64,000 bases of DNA from Streptomyces echinatus. Its GTDB lineage: Bacteria; Actinomycetota; Actinomycetes; Streptomycetales; Streptomycetaceae. The DNA is taken from the NCBI RefSeq assembly GCF_014203595.1, contig NZ_JACHJK010000003.1:186001-250000 (forward strand), written 5' to 3'. The notes below the pieces were generated by a model. It ran no database searches, was not told the origin of the DNA, and saw only the letters and a program-made list of their open reading frames with translations. Positions within the stretch are counted from its first letter, which is position 1. Each line of letters begins with the position of its first letter. Position numbers and translations under genes: made by a program. Shown piece after piece: positions 10,301-17,078 of this stretch.

Positions 10301-10586
10301 TCAGACGGATGAAGGCCACGTCCTCGTCCTGGGTGGCTCGCCACAGCTCGCCCGGGGCCTGGCCCTCCACTTGACCCGCACCCCTCACATGGGGGAAGGT
10401 CACCTGCACCTCAGCCCCCGGCCGGCCTCCGGCCGCTTCGACGACGTGCGCGCAGGTGACCACGACCCTGTCGGACACCAGGAACCCTGCCCCGGCCACC
10501 GCTCCATCGGGCCGGAGCACCTGGACCATGGCGGCGAGCAGGTCTGATGCAGTGCCGGCAGCCGGTTCCTTCTCCGTGCCAGTCAC
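7308..10586 (-). CDS. Trypsin-like protease-nSTAND1-WD40 protein
   Basis: This 1092-residue protein begins with a trypsin-like protease domain with a visible triad: His47 (TCAHVVE), Asp89 (DEDVAFIRL) and Ser165 (GFSGGPVLD). An nSTAND1 NTPase follows, with CPYRGLEPF near 218, Walker A GPSGSGKSS at 259-267 and Walker B ILLIIDQFEEL at 333-343. One transmembrane helix lies near residues 677-702, then a seven-blade WD40 propeller. Blades 3-5 are almost identical. The GTG start overlaps the stop of the Trypco1 gene (GTGA). The architecture matches NLR-like bacterial conflict systems, where ligand binding by the propeller would drive NTPase assembly and protease activation. That mechanism is inferred; the architecture is seen directly. 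Confidence 0.9.
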   Translation of the reverse strand: MTGTEKEPAAGTASDLLAAMVQVLRPDGAVAGAGFLVSDRVVVTCAHVVEAAGGRPGAEVQVTFPHVRGAGQVEGQAPGELWRATQDEDVAFIRLRSMPAGARMLPLGSAEGCRGHQVRSFGFPAQAPPEGHFGFGVAGDLLPGSGRRSARLQLTAANDLTTGFSGGPVLDEVTGLVIGILTEIAAPDELGKGQGVAYVTPTQVLRGILPELVERDVCPYRGLEPFTAEHARWFQGRQEAVRQVVTNLAQQRRLTLLLGPSGSGKSSLIQAGVLRELTEGELPGSDRWLVLIARPRQDLAAEIERAGLPGAITEGIAGAVTRRLAADPDYQRILLIIDQFEELFVQTADGHRRNQQSVADQIAAAVGSHAALSVILVMRDDFYPQLAALAPGLLKAATSGLLNVPGTLSQRDLNDIVTLPARDVGLRFQPGLPERIVSDVLATNPEEAPTQQAPVTVLPLLELTLSQLWVRRQNGHLTHESYRRIGAVSGSLTTWCDSALNELPPDQQLTARRILTSLVRPADRRRRVPAVRAQVPLDELRELAAAPDGAPDGDVDTVLAALARHRIITTQTLRDPQYPDAPPGEPVAELIHDALIRDWGTLNDWVRQDHRFHDWLDLTRERHASYAEKGDPGDLLGGTALAEGLEWARQRRLPGEISAFIMASKQRQQAAIRRTRRLNRTLATLVVIMLLALLAGGGAVWQWRTVTAQRQAAQSRQFAIQSDTLIDADPELASLLAIEAYRTSSTPESLASLQTAAGPSRRRPLTGHSGAVNSVMFSPNGQTFATASSDRTVRLWNVDPVKSRVVLPKQAGAVLSVAFSPDGRTLATASDRTVQLWDSDTAKIRATLVGRTGAVQSVAFSPDGRTLATGSVDHTVRLWDSETAKIRATLVGHTGAVQSVAFSPDGRTLATGSVDRTVRLWDSETAKIRATLVGHTGAVQSVAFSPDGRTLATGSVDRTVRLWDVATGLRTRSALTGHTDAVQSVAFSPDGKSLATASTDKTARLWDVTTRMSRATLVGHTATVWSVAFSPDGRTLATASADRTVQLWGVVVLSPSGAIQQICRTVKRDFTPEERQAYHPSRGPVCPTSGRG
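7697..8074. repeat. Three tandem 126-bp units encoding WD40 blades
   Basis: Units start at 7697, 7823 and 7949, each 126 bp (42 codons, one blade). The first two are identical base for base; the third differs at about five positions. The repeats lie inside the trypsin-nSTAND-WD40 gene, and flanking blades are clearly more diverged. This indicates very recent duplication or gene conversion of sensor blades. Confidence 0.95.
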
Positions 10587-10942
10587 CGGGAGCAGTCCGT
10601 ACCTGTGCCTGCGCGAGGGTGACCGGAGCCGTCACCCTGCGAGGAAACGGTCACCTTCAGGTGGCAGCTAGCCTGGCTCTTGGTGATCACGGCCCCGGCC
10701 TCGAACGCCAGGTCGATGCCGCACTCCACAGTGATCTCGCCGGGGCGGCCCCTGCGTAGCTGGCCGAGGGTGGCATGGACAGCCTCCGTGGCCGGCTCCA
10801 GGGCCCCTTCCAGAGTCACCGGCAGCTCGCGTACGGCGTCACCAATACGGACAGCCTTCACAGGACCGTCCCACTCGACCTGCTGCTCGACCAGAACGCA
10901 AGCTCCGCCGTCCAACAGGATCCGGGTCAGAGCTGCCAACAC
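10583..10942 (-). CDS. Trypco1 / CU044_2847 family protein
   Basis: The body of the protein (LDGGACVLVE ... VRELPVTLEGALEPATEAVH ... EITVECGIDLAFEAGAVIT ... CHLKVTV) has the pattern of the trypsin-co-occurring domain 1 (CU044_2847) family, as I remember it. Its stop overlaps the start of the trypsin-nSTAND-WD40 gene (GTGA), the partner that gives this family its name. The start is uncertain: GTG 10942 has GGAGG only one base away, and TTG 10939 is better spaced. The frame stays open to 11065, but family members normally begin just before the LDGG region, so about 119 residues is likely. The role is unknown; it may be a regulator or cofactor of the protease effector. Confidence 0.75.
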   Translation of the reverse strand: MLAALTRILLDGGACVLVEQQVEWDGPVKAVRIGDAVRELPVTLEGALEPATEAVHATLGQLRRGRPGEITVECGIDLAFEAGAVITKSQASCHLKVTVSSQGDGSGHPRAGTGTDCSR

Positions 10943-11174
10943 GCCTCCGTCGTCGATCGTGGCCCCGCACCTGGGAGCTTGGCCAGCGTGCTCTGCATAG
11001 CCGCACGCTAGAGCGACGCCTACGCCGAAGGCTGTGCCTGCCCCGATCGAAGGCCCTGACATCACCCGGAAGGACGAGGCCCACCTTGGACTGACCGCTG
11101 TCAGCTGGCCCGAGTACCACGCCTGAGCCGTTCATGACATTCAGCGAGGATGTGGCGGTGGCTCTCAGGCGTAT

Positions 11175-11632
11175 TCAGTCCTCCGCGCCGTCCTGGTCGT
11201 CATCGAGACCGGCCGCGCCTGGGTCACGTAACGGCCGCAGGCTGCCTTCGGCTGGGGCGGACGCGGTGAAGCTGTAGCGGCCCAGCACGTTGAGATTGCG
11301 GTGCTTCAGCAGGGAACAAGGGAACAGTCGTGCGATGTCCTCGTCGCGGATCTCGTGGCCTCGGCGCGTAGCTGGGCAACGGCGGCGTCGATGTACCAGG
11401 TCGTCCAGAGCACCATGGCGTTCAGGACCAGGCCGAGCACGCCGAGCTGGACTTCCGTCCCGTCCCGGTACGCCTGCTCTACCCGCTTGCGCGGCCAGTT
11501 CAGCGACTTCGGCTCACCGAGCGCGTGGAGCTTCTCCCCGTTCAGCTTTGCGCGCCCGTTGGGCTGTGCCTCCGGTGCGCCGTGCAGCACGGCGCACCGG
11601 CGAAAGCATGTCAGGTCAGAGCTCGTACGCAT
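11175..11632 (-). pseudogene. Tn3-family transposase C-terminal remnant
   Basis: In one frame (11306-11632) the residues KLNGEKLHALGE ... VLNAMVLWTTWYIDAAVAQL match the Tn3-family TnpA C-terminus. After a frameshift near 11310 the adjacent frame continues EIRDEDIARLFP ... NLNVLGRYSF to a stop near 11175, which is the family's terminal motif. Only the last part of the ~1000-residue transposase is present, with at least one frameshift, so it cannot be active. No terminal inverted repeat was identified. It sits directly behind the trypsin-nSTAND locus and marks past transposition there. Confidence 0.75.
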
Positions 11633-11765
11633 ACAGCTGACTTGAGTCGGTGCCCGATACCAGCTCTCCGGCCTGACCTCCAGCCCGGTAACGTCCCAAG
11701 CCTGGCCCAGTCCCGAAGGAGAGATTGATCCATTGCCACCGAAGTCTGACTGTGAGCGAGGATGG

Positions 11766-12161
11766 ATGAGCCGCCGTATCTCTCACGGTGCACTGGTCGT
11801 CGGCTCGATCGGCGTCTTGATGAACATCGTGGACGCGACCGGGACGGCGCGCTTGGAGCCGCACGCTGTCTTCCCCGCGGTAGTCGCGCTCGGCGTGGGT
11901 GGTGACCTGCTCAAAGAGCGGCGGCCCAGGGCTGCAAAGGCGTTGTATGCCGTGACGTCGGTGCTGCTGGTAGTTGCAGGATCCGTCGCAGGTGCACGGG
12001 CGTGGGCCTCGCTCTTCAGGGGCACGTCCTATGACTGGCTCGACCTCGCACTCGGGGTTCTGGTCGTGCTTTACGTTGCCGTCGGTGTGGGTCTGCTGCT
12101 CGCGCGCCTGTCCCGCAGAACATCGAGGTCTCGCATGAATGCCGGCATGCTCAGCGAGTAG
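11766..12161 (+). CDS. Small four-helix membrane protein, unknown
   Basis: From ATG 11766 the 131-residue product has about four hydrophobic segments (HGALVVGSIGVLMNIVDA, FPAVVALGVGGDLL, ALYAVTSVLLVVAGSVAGA, LDLALGVLVVLYVAVGVGLL) with a basic C-terminal tail. This is consistent with an integral membrane protein. A TTG start at 11733 would add 11 residues; ATG is preferred with GAGCGAGG close upstream. No family is recognised. It stands alone between a transposase remnant and a gap. Confidence 0.55.
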   Translation: MSRRISHGALVVGSIGVLMNIVDATGTARLEPHAVFPAVVALGVGGDLLKERRPRAAKALYAVTSVLLVVAGSVAGARAWASLFRGTSYDWLDLALGVLVVLYVAVGVGLLLARLSRRTSRSRMNAGMLSE

Positions 12162-12481
12162 CACCGGCATTGGTCGTTCGCGTGCAGTTGGAAGGCGAGT
12201 AGGGCGGTGACCACGGGCCGGGTCGGGGGAGGTGAGGGCCTCGCGGAACAGGGCGGCGTCGGCCGACAGAGGGGTGGTGGAACGGGAGTGCCGACGCGCA
12301 GTGCACGGGCGGATCGTGAGGGATTAGGCGATAAGCGTGCAAGACAGAGAAGACGGCGCGCAGGCCGGAGACGGTGTGGGTGTGGCTGGCCCGCTCAGGG
12401 CGGCCAGGTGTTCGCGGAGTGGGGCGGGGGGTGACGTCGGCGAGGTAGCGGGCGCCGGATGGCCGGAGTTCTCGGATCCGC
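12162..12481. other. Stretch with no supported gene
   Basis: The open frames here have the low-complexity Arg/Ala/Gly composition of non-coding high-GC DNA, and no motif or RBS-backed start was found. Confidence 0.5.
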
Positions 12482-13030
12482 TCAGAGATCGATCAGCTCC
12501 TGACGAGGCTCGTTCCGTGGCGGCCAGGCACCACGCCTGGCCGCCGCGCCGCGGACCAGCAGCATCCCGGCGACCCCGACGGCAAGCCCGTCGGCCGCCC
12601 ACCACACCCCATCGACCGCACCGCCCTCACGCGCGGCGGCCGGCGCCCCGCCGAGCCCCGGGAAACCATCGCCCGCCAGCCGGTCGTACTCCCGGCGCGG
12701 GACGCGGTGCCAGCGGATGTCGTCGTCCGGCAGGTCCGGCGCCGGCTCGGTCCGCACCCACGGGGTGCCGTCCTCGGCGACGAACAACTGGTCCTGGCGC
12801 AGCATCGCCACGTCCCCGCCGGGCGCCCGCCGGGTCCGCGCCCAGCCCCCCACCCCGGTCAGGCCCCACGGCACCGTGAACCGCACCGGTCGATACCGGC
12901 CCTCGGCCCACTCACGAGGCACCCGCTCCGTATCGGTGTACGCCAGGTCGAGCAGACCGCGCAGCCGGTCGTAGGCGGCCTGCCCGGCATGCCACGCCTC
13001 GGTACGCCCGGCCCCGGCCGTCACGAGCAC
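12482..13030 (-). CDS. Conserved hypothetical protein, paralogue of decayed copy at 28.1 kb
   Basis: GTG 13030 (GAGGAG 12 bases upstream) gives 182 residues. There is an Asp/Arg-rich middle (DLPDDDIRWHRVPRREYDRL) and one hydrophobic helix near the C-terminus (VWWAADGLAVGVAGMLLV). No family is recognised. A second, highly similar but frameshifted copy lies at 28115-28788. That copy still carries an N-terminal signal-peptide-like sequence that is absent here, and similarity between the two begins just before this gene's GTG. This copy may therefore have lost its secretion signal through recombination and be non-functional or relocated. The reading frame itself is intact. Confidence 0.6.
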   Translation of the reverse strand: MLVTAGAGRTEAWHAGQAAYDRLRGLLDLAYTDTERVPREWAEGRYRPVRFTVPWGLTGVGGWARTRRAPGGDVAMLRQDQLFVAEDGTPWVRTEPAPDLPDDDIRWHRVPRREYDRLAGDGFPGLGGAPAAAREGGAVDGVWWAADGLAVGVAGMLLVRGAAARRGAWPPRNEPRQELIDL

Positions 13031-13109
13031 GGCGATGTCCGGCTCCTCAGGCAGCTTCGTAGTCCAACGTTGCGGCGGGAGCGGCGGGCCGCTCCCGCCG
13101 CAACGCAGC

Positions 13110-13196
13110 TCAGCCGATGATCCTGACGGTGAAGCCGTTGTCCAGGCCGCCGAGGATGCGGTTCTTGTTGTAGAAGCTCTTCAGGATCAACCTATC
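13110..13196 (-). pseudogene. Short C-terminal fragment, unknown
   Basis: A short stretch ending in a stop reads LILKSFYNKNRILGGLDN followed by GFTVRIIG, with composition unlike the surrounding GC-skewed noise. It resembles the tail of a secreted beta-sheet protein, but I cannot name it. No start or upstream part is present; the next sequence on the other strand is an ArsR fragment. Confidence 0.25.
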
Positions 13197-13200
13197 CCCC

Positions 13201-13467
13201 ACCGGCGGACATCCCCTGCATGCCGCCGACACCCTCACTCCCCTGCTCGGACGCACCCGCGCCGCCGTCCTGGCCAGCCTGCGCCACCCCGCCACCACCA
13301 CAGAAACAGCCGACCGCGTCGGCATCTCACTACCCTCCGCCAGCCAACACACCACCGTCCTGCGCAACGCCGGACTCATCACCACCACCCGCACCGGCAC
13401 CGCCGTCCTCCATACCCTCACACCCCTCAGCACCGCCCTCCTCCGCAACGACTCCGCCACCAGATAG
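13201..13467 (+). pseudogene. ArsR-type regulator fragment, N-terminus missing
   Basis: The frame reads TPLLGRTRAAVLASLRHPAT, TETADRVGISLPSASQHTTV, LRNAGLITTTRTGTAVLHTL, ending TPLSTALL, then stop. This is the winged helix-turn-helix of an ArsR-family (DUF5937-like) regulator C-terminal part. There is no ATG/GTG start in frame before the motif, and sequence upstream is unrelated, so the gene is truncated at its 5' end. Confidence 0.65.
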
Positions 13468-13591
13468 CGCTGGACGGATCACGGCTGCCGGAACGGTCAG
13501 GTGATCGTTAGGATGCGCGGGCGGGGTTGTGCCGGCCCGCCGCCGGTAGAGCCCCGCATCTCGTGTTCTCAGCGCGAGAGCGCCGGGTGGT

Positions 13592-14095
13592 TCACTGCTG
13601 CACGCCGTAGGAGACTTTGATTCCCGCCTGCAGCTGTTCGCGGACCTTGATCACCGAGTCCCTGTCGCCGATCTGCACGCGGTACTGCGTAGCTCCACCG
13701 GGGACACCGCCGACGGACAGAGGCCACGTGCAGCTGTCCCCGACGACTTCCCCCGCTATGCCATCGGCGAGCGTGCCCTGCGCCAGCTCGTGCCCGTCCA
13801 GGTCGGACACGGTCACGGCTGTTCCACCGCGCAGGTCGACGAGATCGTCTGTGCCGACGCATCCTTCACCGTCCTGGCCGTTCACCCAGGAACCGAACAC
13901 CGTGACCTTGCCGATCGCCGTGAACGCAGGCCCGGAGGGAACGTCGGCATCACTGGCCGAGGTCGCCCACCACACCGTGCCGGTGATCGCCGCACCGGCG
14001 ACGGCTCCGAGGACGGCGGCCAGCGCGGGACGGACACGGCGGGAGGCGGTGGCCTGTGCGTTCAACGGTCTCAAGAACTCCCGGTCCGTGGCCAT
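13592..14095 (-). CDS. Membrane-anchored protein of unknown function
   Basis: The 167-residue product starts MATDREFLRPLNAQATASRR, has one transmembrane segment at about residues 25-47 (PALAAVLGAVAGAAITGTVWW), and then an extracytoplasmic domain with three cysteines (GEGCVG, DSCTWP region). No catalytic motif was seen. The topology suggests a lipid-independent single-pass exported domain, possibly binding. Neighbours are fragments, so context gives no role. Confidence 0.6.
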   Translation of the reverse strand: MATDREFLRPLNAQATASRRVRPALAAVLGAVAGAAITGTVWWATSASDADVPSGPAFTAIGKVTVFGSWVNGQDGEGCVGTDDLVDLRGGTAVTVSDLDGHELAQGTLADGIAGEVVGDSCTWPLSVGGVPGGATQYRVQIGDRDSVIKVREQLQAGIKVSYGVQQ

Positions 14096-14161
14096 CAGGT
14101 TCGACAGCGCGGCTACATCTTCTACGGCTGCCCCTCGCTTCTTCTCCGACTGCGGCTTCGG

Positions 14162-14410
14162 TCATGATCCGCCGGACCGCTCCGCGCGGAGCATGGAGAA
14201 GATCACTTGATCGTGCCACTGGCCGCCGCGCCACTGCGCGGAGCGCAGCACGCCCTCCCTGACGAAGCCCGCCTTCTCCAACGCACGCTGCTCGGCGAGG
14301 TTGGCGCAGTCCGTCCAGGCTTGAAGCCGTTCGGCCCTGGTGTGGTCAAAGAGGTACTCGGCCAGCAGTCGTTGGGCCTGGGTACCTATGCCGCGGCCGT
14401 GCGCGGCCGG
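14162..14410 (-). pseudogene. GNAT acetyltransferase, C-terminal fragment
   Basis: Residues GRGIGTQAQRLLAEYLFDHT then RAERLQAWTDCANLAEQRAL and EKAGFVREGVLR match the second half of a RimJ/RimL-type GNAT domain: the acetyl-CoA-binding GRGIGT loop and the EKAGF motif. The frame upstream of about 14410 loses all similarity, so the N-terminal half of the fold is missing. It cannot be a working acetyltransferase as it stands. Confidence 0.7.
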
Positions 14411-14858
14411 TACCAGGCTAGGACGAGCCGGCGGCAACAAGCTCCGACTGGCCCTTGCCGTCAGCGCCGGCGGAGTTCCTCTGCCCAGTCCGGGGGTCGG
14501 TCCTCGAGGACCAGGTTGTCGCCGCGGGCCAGGGTCTGCAGCGGGCCCGGGGAGAGGTTCCGGGCCCGCTCTGCACACCGCACGTCTTCAGTGCGGGCCC
14601 TCGGACGGGACGGCGCGCGGAGGCGGTCGCCGCGCGCCGTACCGCCGCGGTGCTACCTGACGGCGGCCGGTAGGCCGTTTCGAAGGCCGCTGCCTGGACG
14701 GCACCACTCTGAAGCACGCGGTGCCGGGCGTGCCCGGCTTGGTCCCGCGGACAACGTGCGTTGCCTGGCTGGCCAGCCTCGGACTCGACTGGGCGGCCCA
14801 AGCCTGCGAGGCCGGGTAGCCGGGCGAAAGCCGCGGGACGGGCGGCCCAGCACCGGAT
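14411..14858. other. Stretch with no supported gene
   Basis: Only low-complexity frames are visible. A short minus-strand frame ending near 14467 (ARGDNLVLEDRPPDWAEELR) looks protein-like but is about 40 codons with no clear start, so it is not called. Confidence 0.4.
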
Positions 14859-15284
14859 TCAGCAGGCGCAGTCCCAGCGCAGCGACTTCCAGGTCTTGGG
14901 CCCGACGATGCCGTCGGGCGTCCTGTCGCCCATCCACCGCTTCTGGTACCACTTGACGGCCTTCAGGGTGTCGTTGCCGAAGACGCCGTCGATCGCGAGA
15001 CGGCCCGAATAGTGCGACGCCTTGATGAGGGCCTGGATCTCCTTCACCTTGTTGCCCCGGTCGCCGAAGTCGGTGTAGGCGGTGCCCTTGTAGTAGCGGC
15101 AGTAGTAGCCGATTCCAGGGGTCATGAGGCAGCTCCGGGCGGCGCTGACGCCAGCTGCTGAGGCGGCTGGCGCCGTGGCCGGTGCGGCGTCAGCCGCCGG
15201 CGCGACAGCGACCAGGGTCCCGCCGAGGAACGCGGCGGAGACGAGCCCGGTGGTGATGCGCTGACGTATGGTCATCGTCGTCAT
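14859..15284 (-). CDS. Secreted peptidoglycan-binding protein
   Basis: ATG 15284 with AAAGGA ten bases upstream gives 141 residues; the longer frame upstream is not needed. A signal peptide (basic start, then GLVSAAFLGGTLVAVA, cleavage after AADAA or nearby) precedes one PG_binding_1 domain at about residues 75-135 (VKEIQALIKASHYSGRLAID, GVFGNDTLKAVKWYQKR, DGIVGPKTWKSL). Cysteines at SCLM, YYCRYY and the C-terminal CAC suggest disulphides. It is probably exported to bind cell wall; no hydrolase domain is attached. Confidence 0.85.
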   Translation of the reverse strand: MTTMTIRQRITTGLVSAAFLGGTLVAVAPAADAAPATAPAASAAGVSAARSCLMTPGIGYYCRYYKGTAYTDFGDRGNKVKEIQALIKASHYSGRLAIDGVFGNDTLKAVKWYQKRWMGDRTPDGIVGPKTWKSLRWDCAC

Positions 15285-15829
15285 GGACGCACGGTCCTTT
15301 CTCGAGGAGCGGGCCGGGTCCCCCGTTGGGTCCCCCGACGGCCCGCCGTGCGATGTGTACGTGCGGTTTAACGGTATGAACGGCCGACTTGGCCGGCGTC
15401 CCCTGCTGGTTTGACTCCAGGCGAAACCAGGGCGGTACGAGACGAGCCGCCTACAACTACTGCAGTAGAGGGTGGCTGTCATTCCACGTCTGACACCGAA
15501 GCGACCGTGCCCCTTGACCTTCGTGGATGAGGGCTTCAGACCCCGGGTCCGGGGCGTGGCGGCACCGCCGGCCGGGGTTTGATCACTGCCCGCCGGGAAC
15601 CAGACCTGAAAACGGCGGCGCCGCGGCCGAAAGAAGGGCACTCAGCGACAACCAGCGCTGACAAAGCGGGACGGCTCCGCCGCTGGGGCGGTCCGGACAG
15701 CTGCTGAATGGCCGGCCCGACGTCCCCCGCCTGGCGTCGCCGCCGCGCTGACGGCGGCACGGACACGGCGGCGACGCCGACGCGTGCAACCGGCTGAGTG
15801 AGTGCACGGGGACCCAGGTCACCGCTGCG
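15285..15829. other. Intergenic stretch with no supported gene
   Basis: It contains the upstream region of the peptidoglycan-binding gene. No frame with a recognisable motif or credible RBS was seen on either strand. Confidence 0.5.
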
Positions 15830-17005
15830 CTACTGGGGGCAGGTGGCGGAGATGAGGTAGTCGACGACGTCGGGGGTGCTGGAGCGTGGCCGGTAGGCGG
15901 CGCGCTGGCGGTCGGCGCCGGTTCCTTCGGTGCGCAGGCGCTGCCATTGCTCGCGTGTGTGGTCGAGGTCGTCGTGCCGGCGCAGTGCTGGGGCGATGGT
16001 GTGCAGCAGTTTTTCGACGAGCGTGGTCTGGGTGATGAGGTGGCCGGTGAGGGGGTCGATGCCGGTGCCGGCCAGTCCGTCGCGTGCCGCGCGCCAGCAG
16101 GCTGCGCGCAGGACTTCTGGTGCCGGGCGTGGGGCCGGTTCTCCGGCTCGGATGCACTGGAGGGCGGTGGCGGTCAGGGCGCGTACGACGGCGGCGAGCA
16201 TGAGGGTGTCGTCGGGGGTGAGGGCTGCGTCGGCGACGCGGACTTCGATGGTGGGCAGGTGGTGGGAGGGGCGGATGTCCCAGTACAGGCCACCGCGGTC
16301 GATGAGTGCCTCCGCGTCGATGAGGGTGTCGACGAGGTCGTCGAAGTGGGCGGGTGATTCGAAGTACGGGGGCGGGCCGGCGACGGGCCAGCGTCCCCAG
16401 GTGGTGGTGCGCCAGCTCGCGTATCCGGTGTCCTGCCCTTCTCTGAACGGGGAGTTCGCGCTGAAGGCGATCAGGGTCGGCAGCCAGGGCCGCAGGTGGT
16501 TGCTGACGTGTACGGCGTCGCGGGGGTCGGGCAGGCCGACGTGGATGTGGCAGGCGCACGCGGTCTGCTCGTCGTCAAGAGCGCGGAAGTGCGCGGCACT
16601 GCGGGCATAGCGGGCACCGGGTGTGATCGGGACCGGGGACGTCTGGCCGAGCACCGGGGTACCGGTCGAGGCGAGGCGCACGCCGAGGCGGGCAGCGGCG
16701 CGCGCGGCCGCCACTCTTGTGGAACGGATCTGTTCGGCGGCTTCCTTCAGGCAGGTGTGCGGATCGGTGCGCACTTCGACCTGATAGCGGGTCAGCTCGG
16801 TGCCGACCCGGTCACCGAGTTCACCGGCCGCCTCGCTCACCACCTCCGGTCCGCGGGGGCTGAGCACGCGCGTGAGCGGATCGACCAGGAGGAGCTCCTC
16901 CTCGATGCCCACAGTGAGCGTGGCTGGAGCGCGGGTTGATCCGAAGGGGCGGGCGGGCGCGGGGGCGTCTGTCGGGCCGGCCCCACCGTGAGGTTCACTG
17001 CTCAT
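15830..17005 (-). CDS. YbdK-family carboxylate-amine ligase (GCS2-like)
   Basis: The 391-residue product has the GCS2/YbdK pattern: TLTVGIEEELLLVDP near residue 28 (glutamates bind metal-ATP), YQVEVRTDPHTCLKEAAEQI, then CACHIHVGLPDPRDAVHVSN and IEVRVADAALTPDDTLML. YbdK proteins catalyse weak glutamate-cysteine ligase-type reactions in vitro; the physiological substrate is usually unknown. Length fits the family. Divergent transcription from the halogenase-like gene, with a 73-base gap, suggests a shared promoter region. Confidence 0.88.
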   Translation of the reverse strand: MSSEPHGGAGPTDAPAPARPFGSTRAPATLTVGIEEELLLVDPLTRVLSPRGPEVVSEAAGELGDRVGTELTRYQVEVRTDPHTCLKEAAEQIRSTRVAAARAAARLGVRLASTGTPVLGQTSPVPITPGARYARSAAHFRALDDEQTACACHIHVGLPDPRDAVHVSNHLRPWLPTLIAFSANSPFREGQDTGYASWRTTTWGRWPVAGPPPYFESPAHFDDLVDTLIDAEALIDRGGLYWDIRPSHHLPTIEVRVADAALTPDDTLMLAAVVRALTATALQCIRAGEPAPRPAPEVLRAACWRAARDGLAGTGIDPLTGHLITQTTLVEKLLHTIAPALRRHDDLDHTREQWQRLRTEGTGADRQRAAYRPRSSTPDVVDYLISATCPQ

Positions 17006-17078
17006 AGTGATGGCACTGTCTCAGAAAGTGCTCGGCCGGTGGGTGGAATCGCTCGTTGCCGAAGGCTGAGGAGCACCG

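Noticed and set aside
9534-10547. Plus-strand frame of 337 codons
   Set aside because: Antisense shadow of the nSTAND and trypsin modules.
13110-13460. Minus-strand 116-aa frame as a gene
   Set aside because: Most of it is antisense to the ArsR fragment; only the last 27 codons look protein-like.
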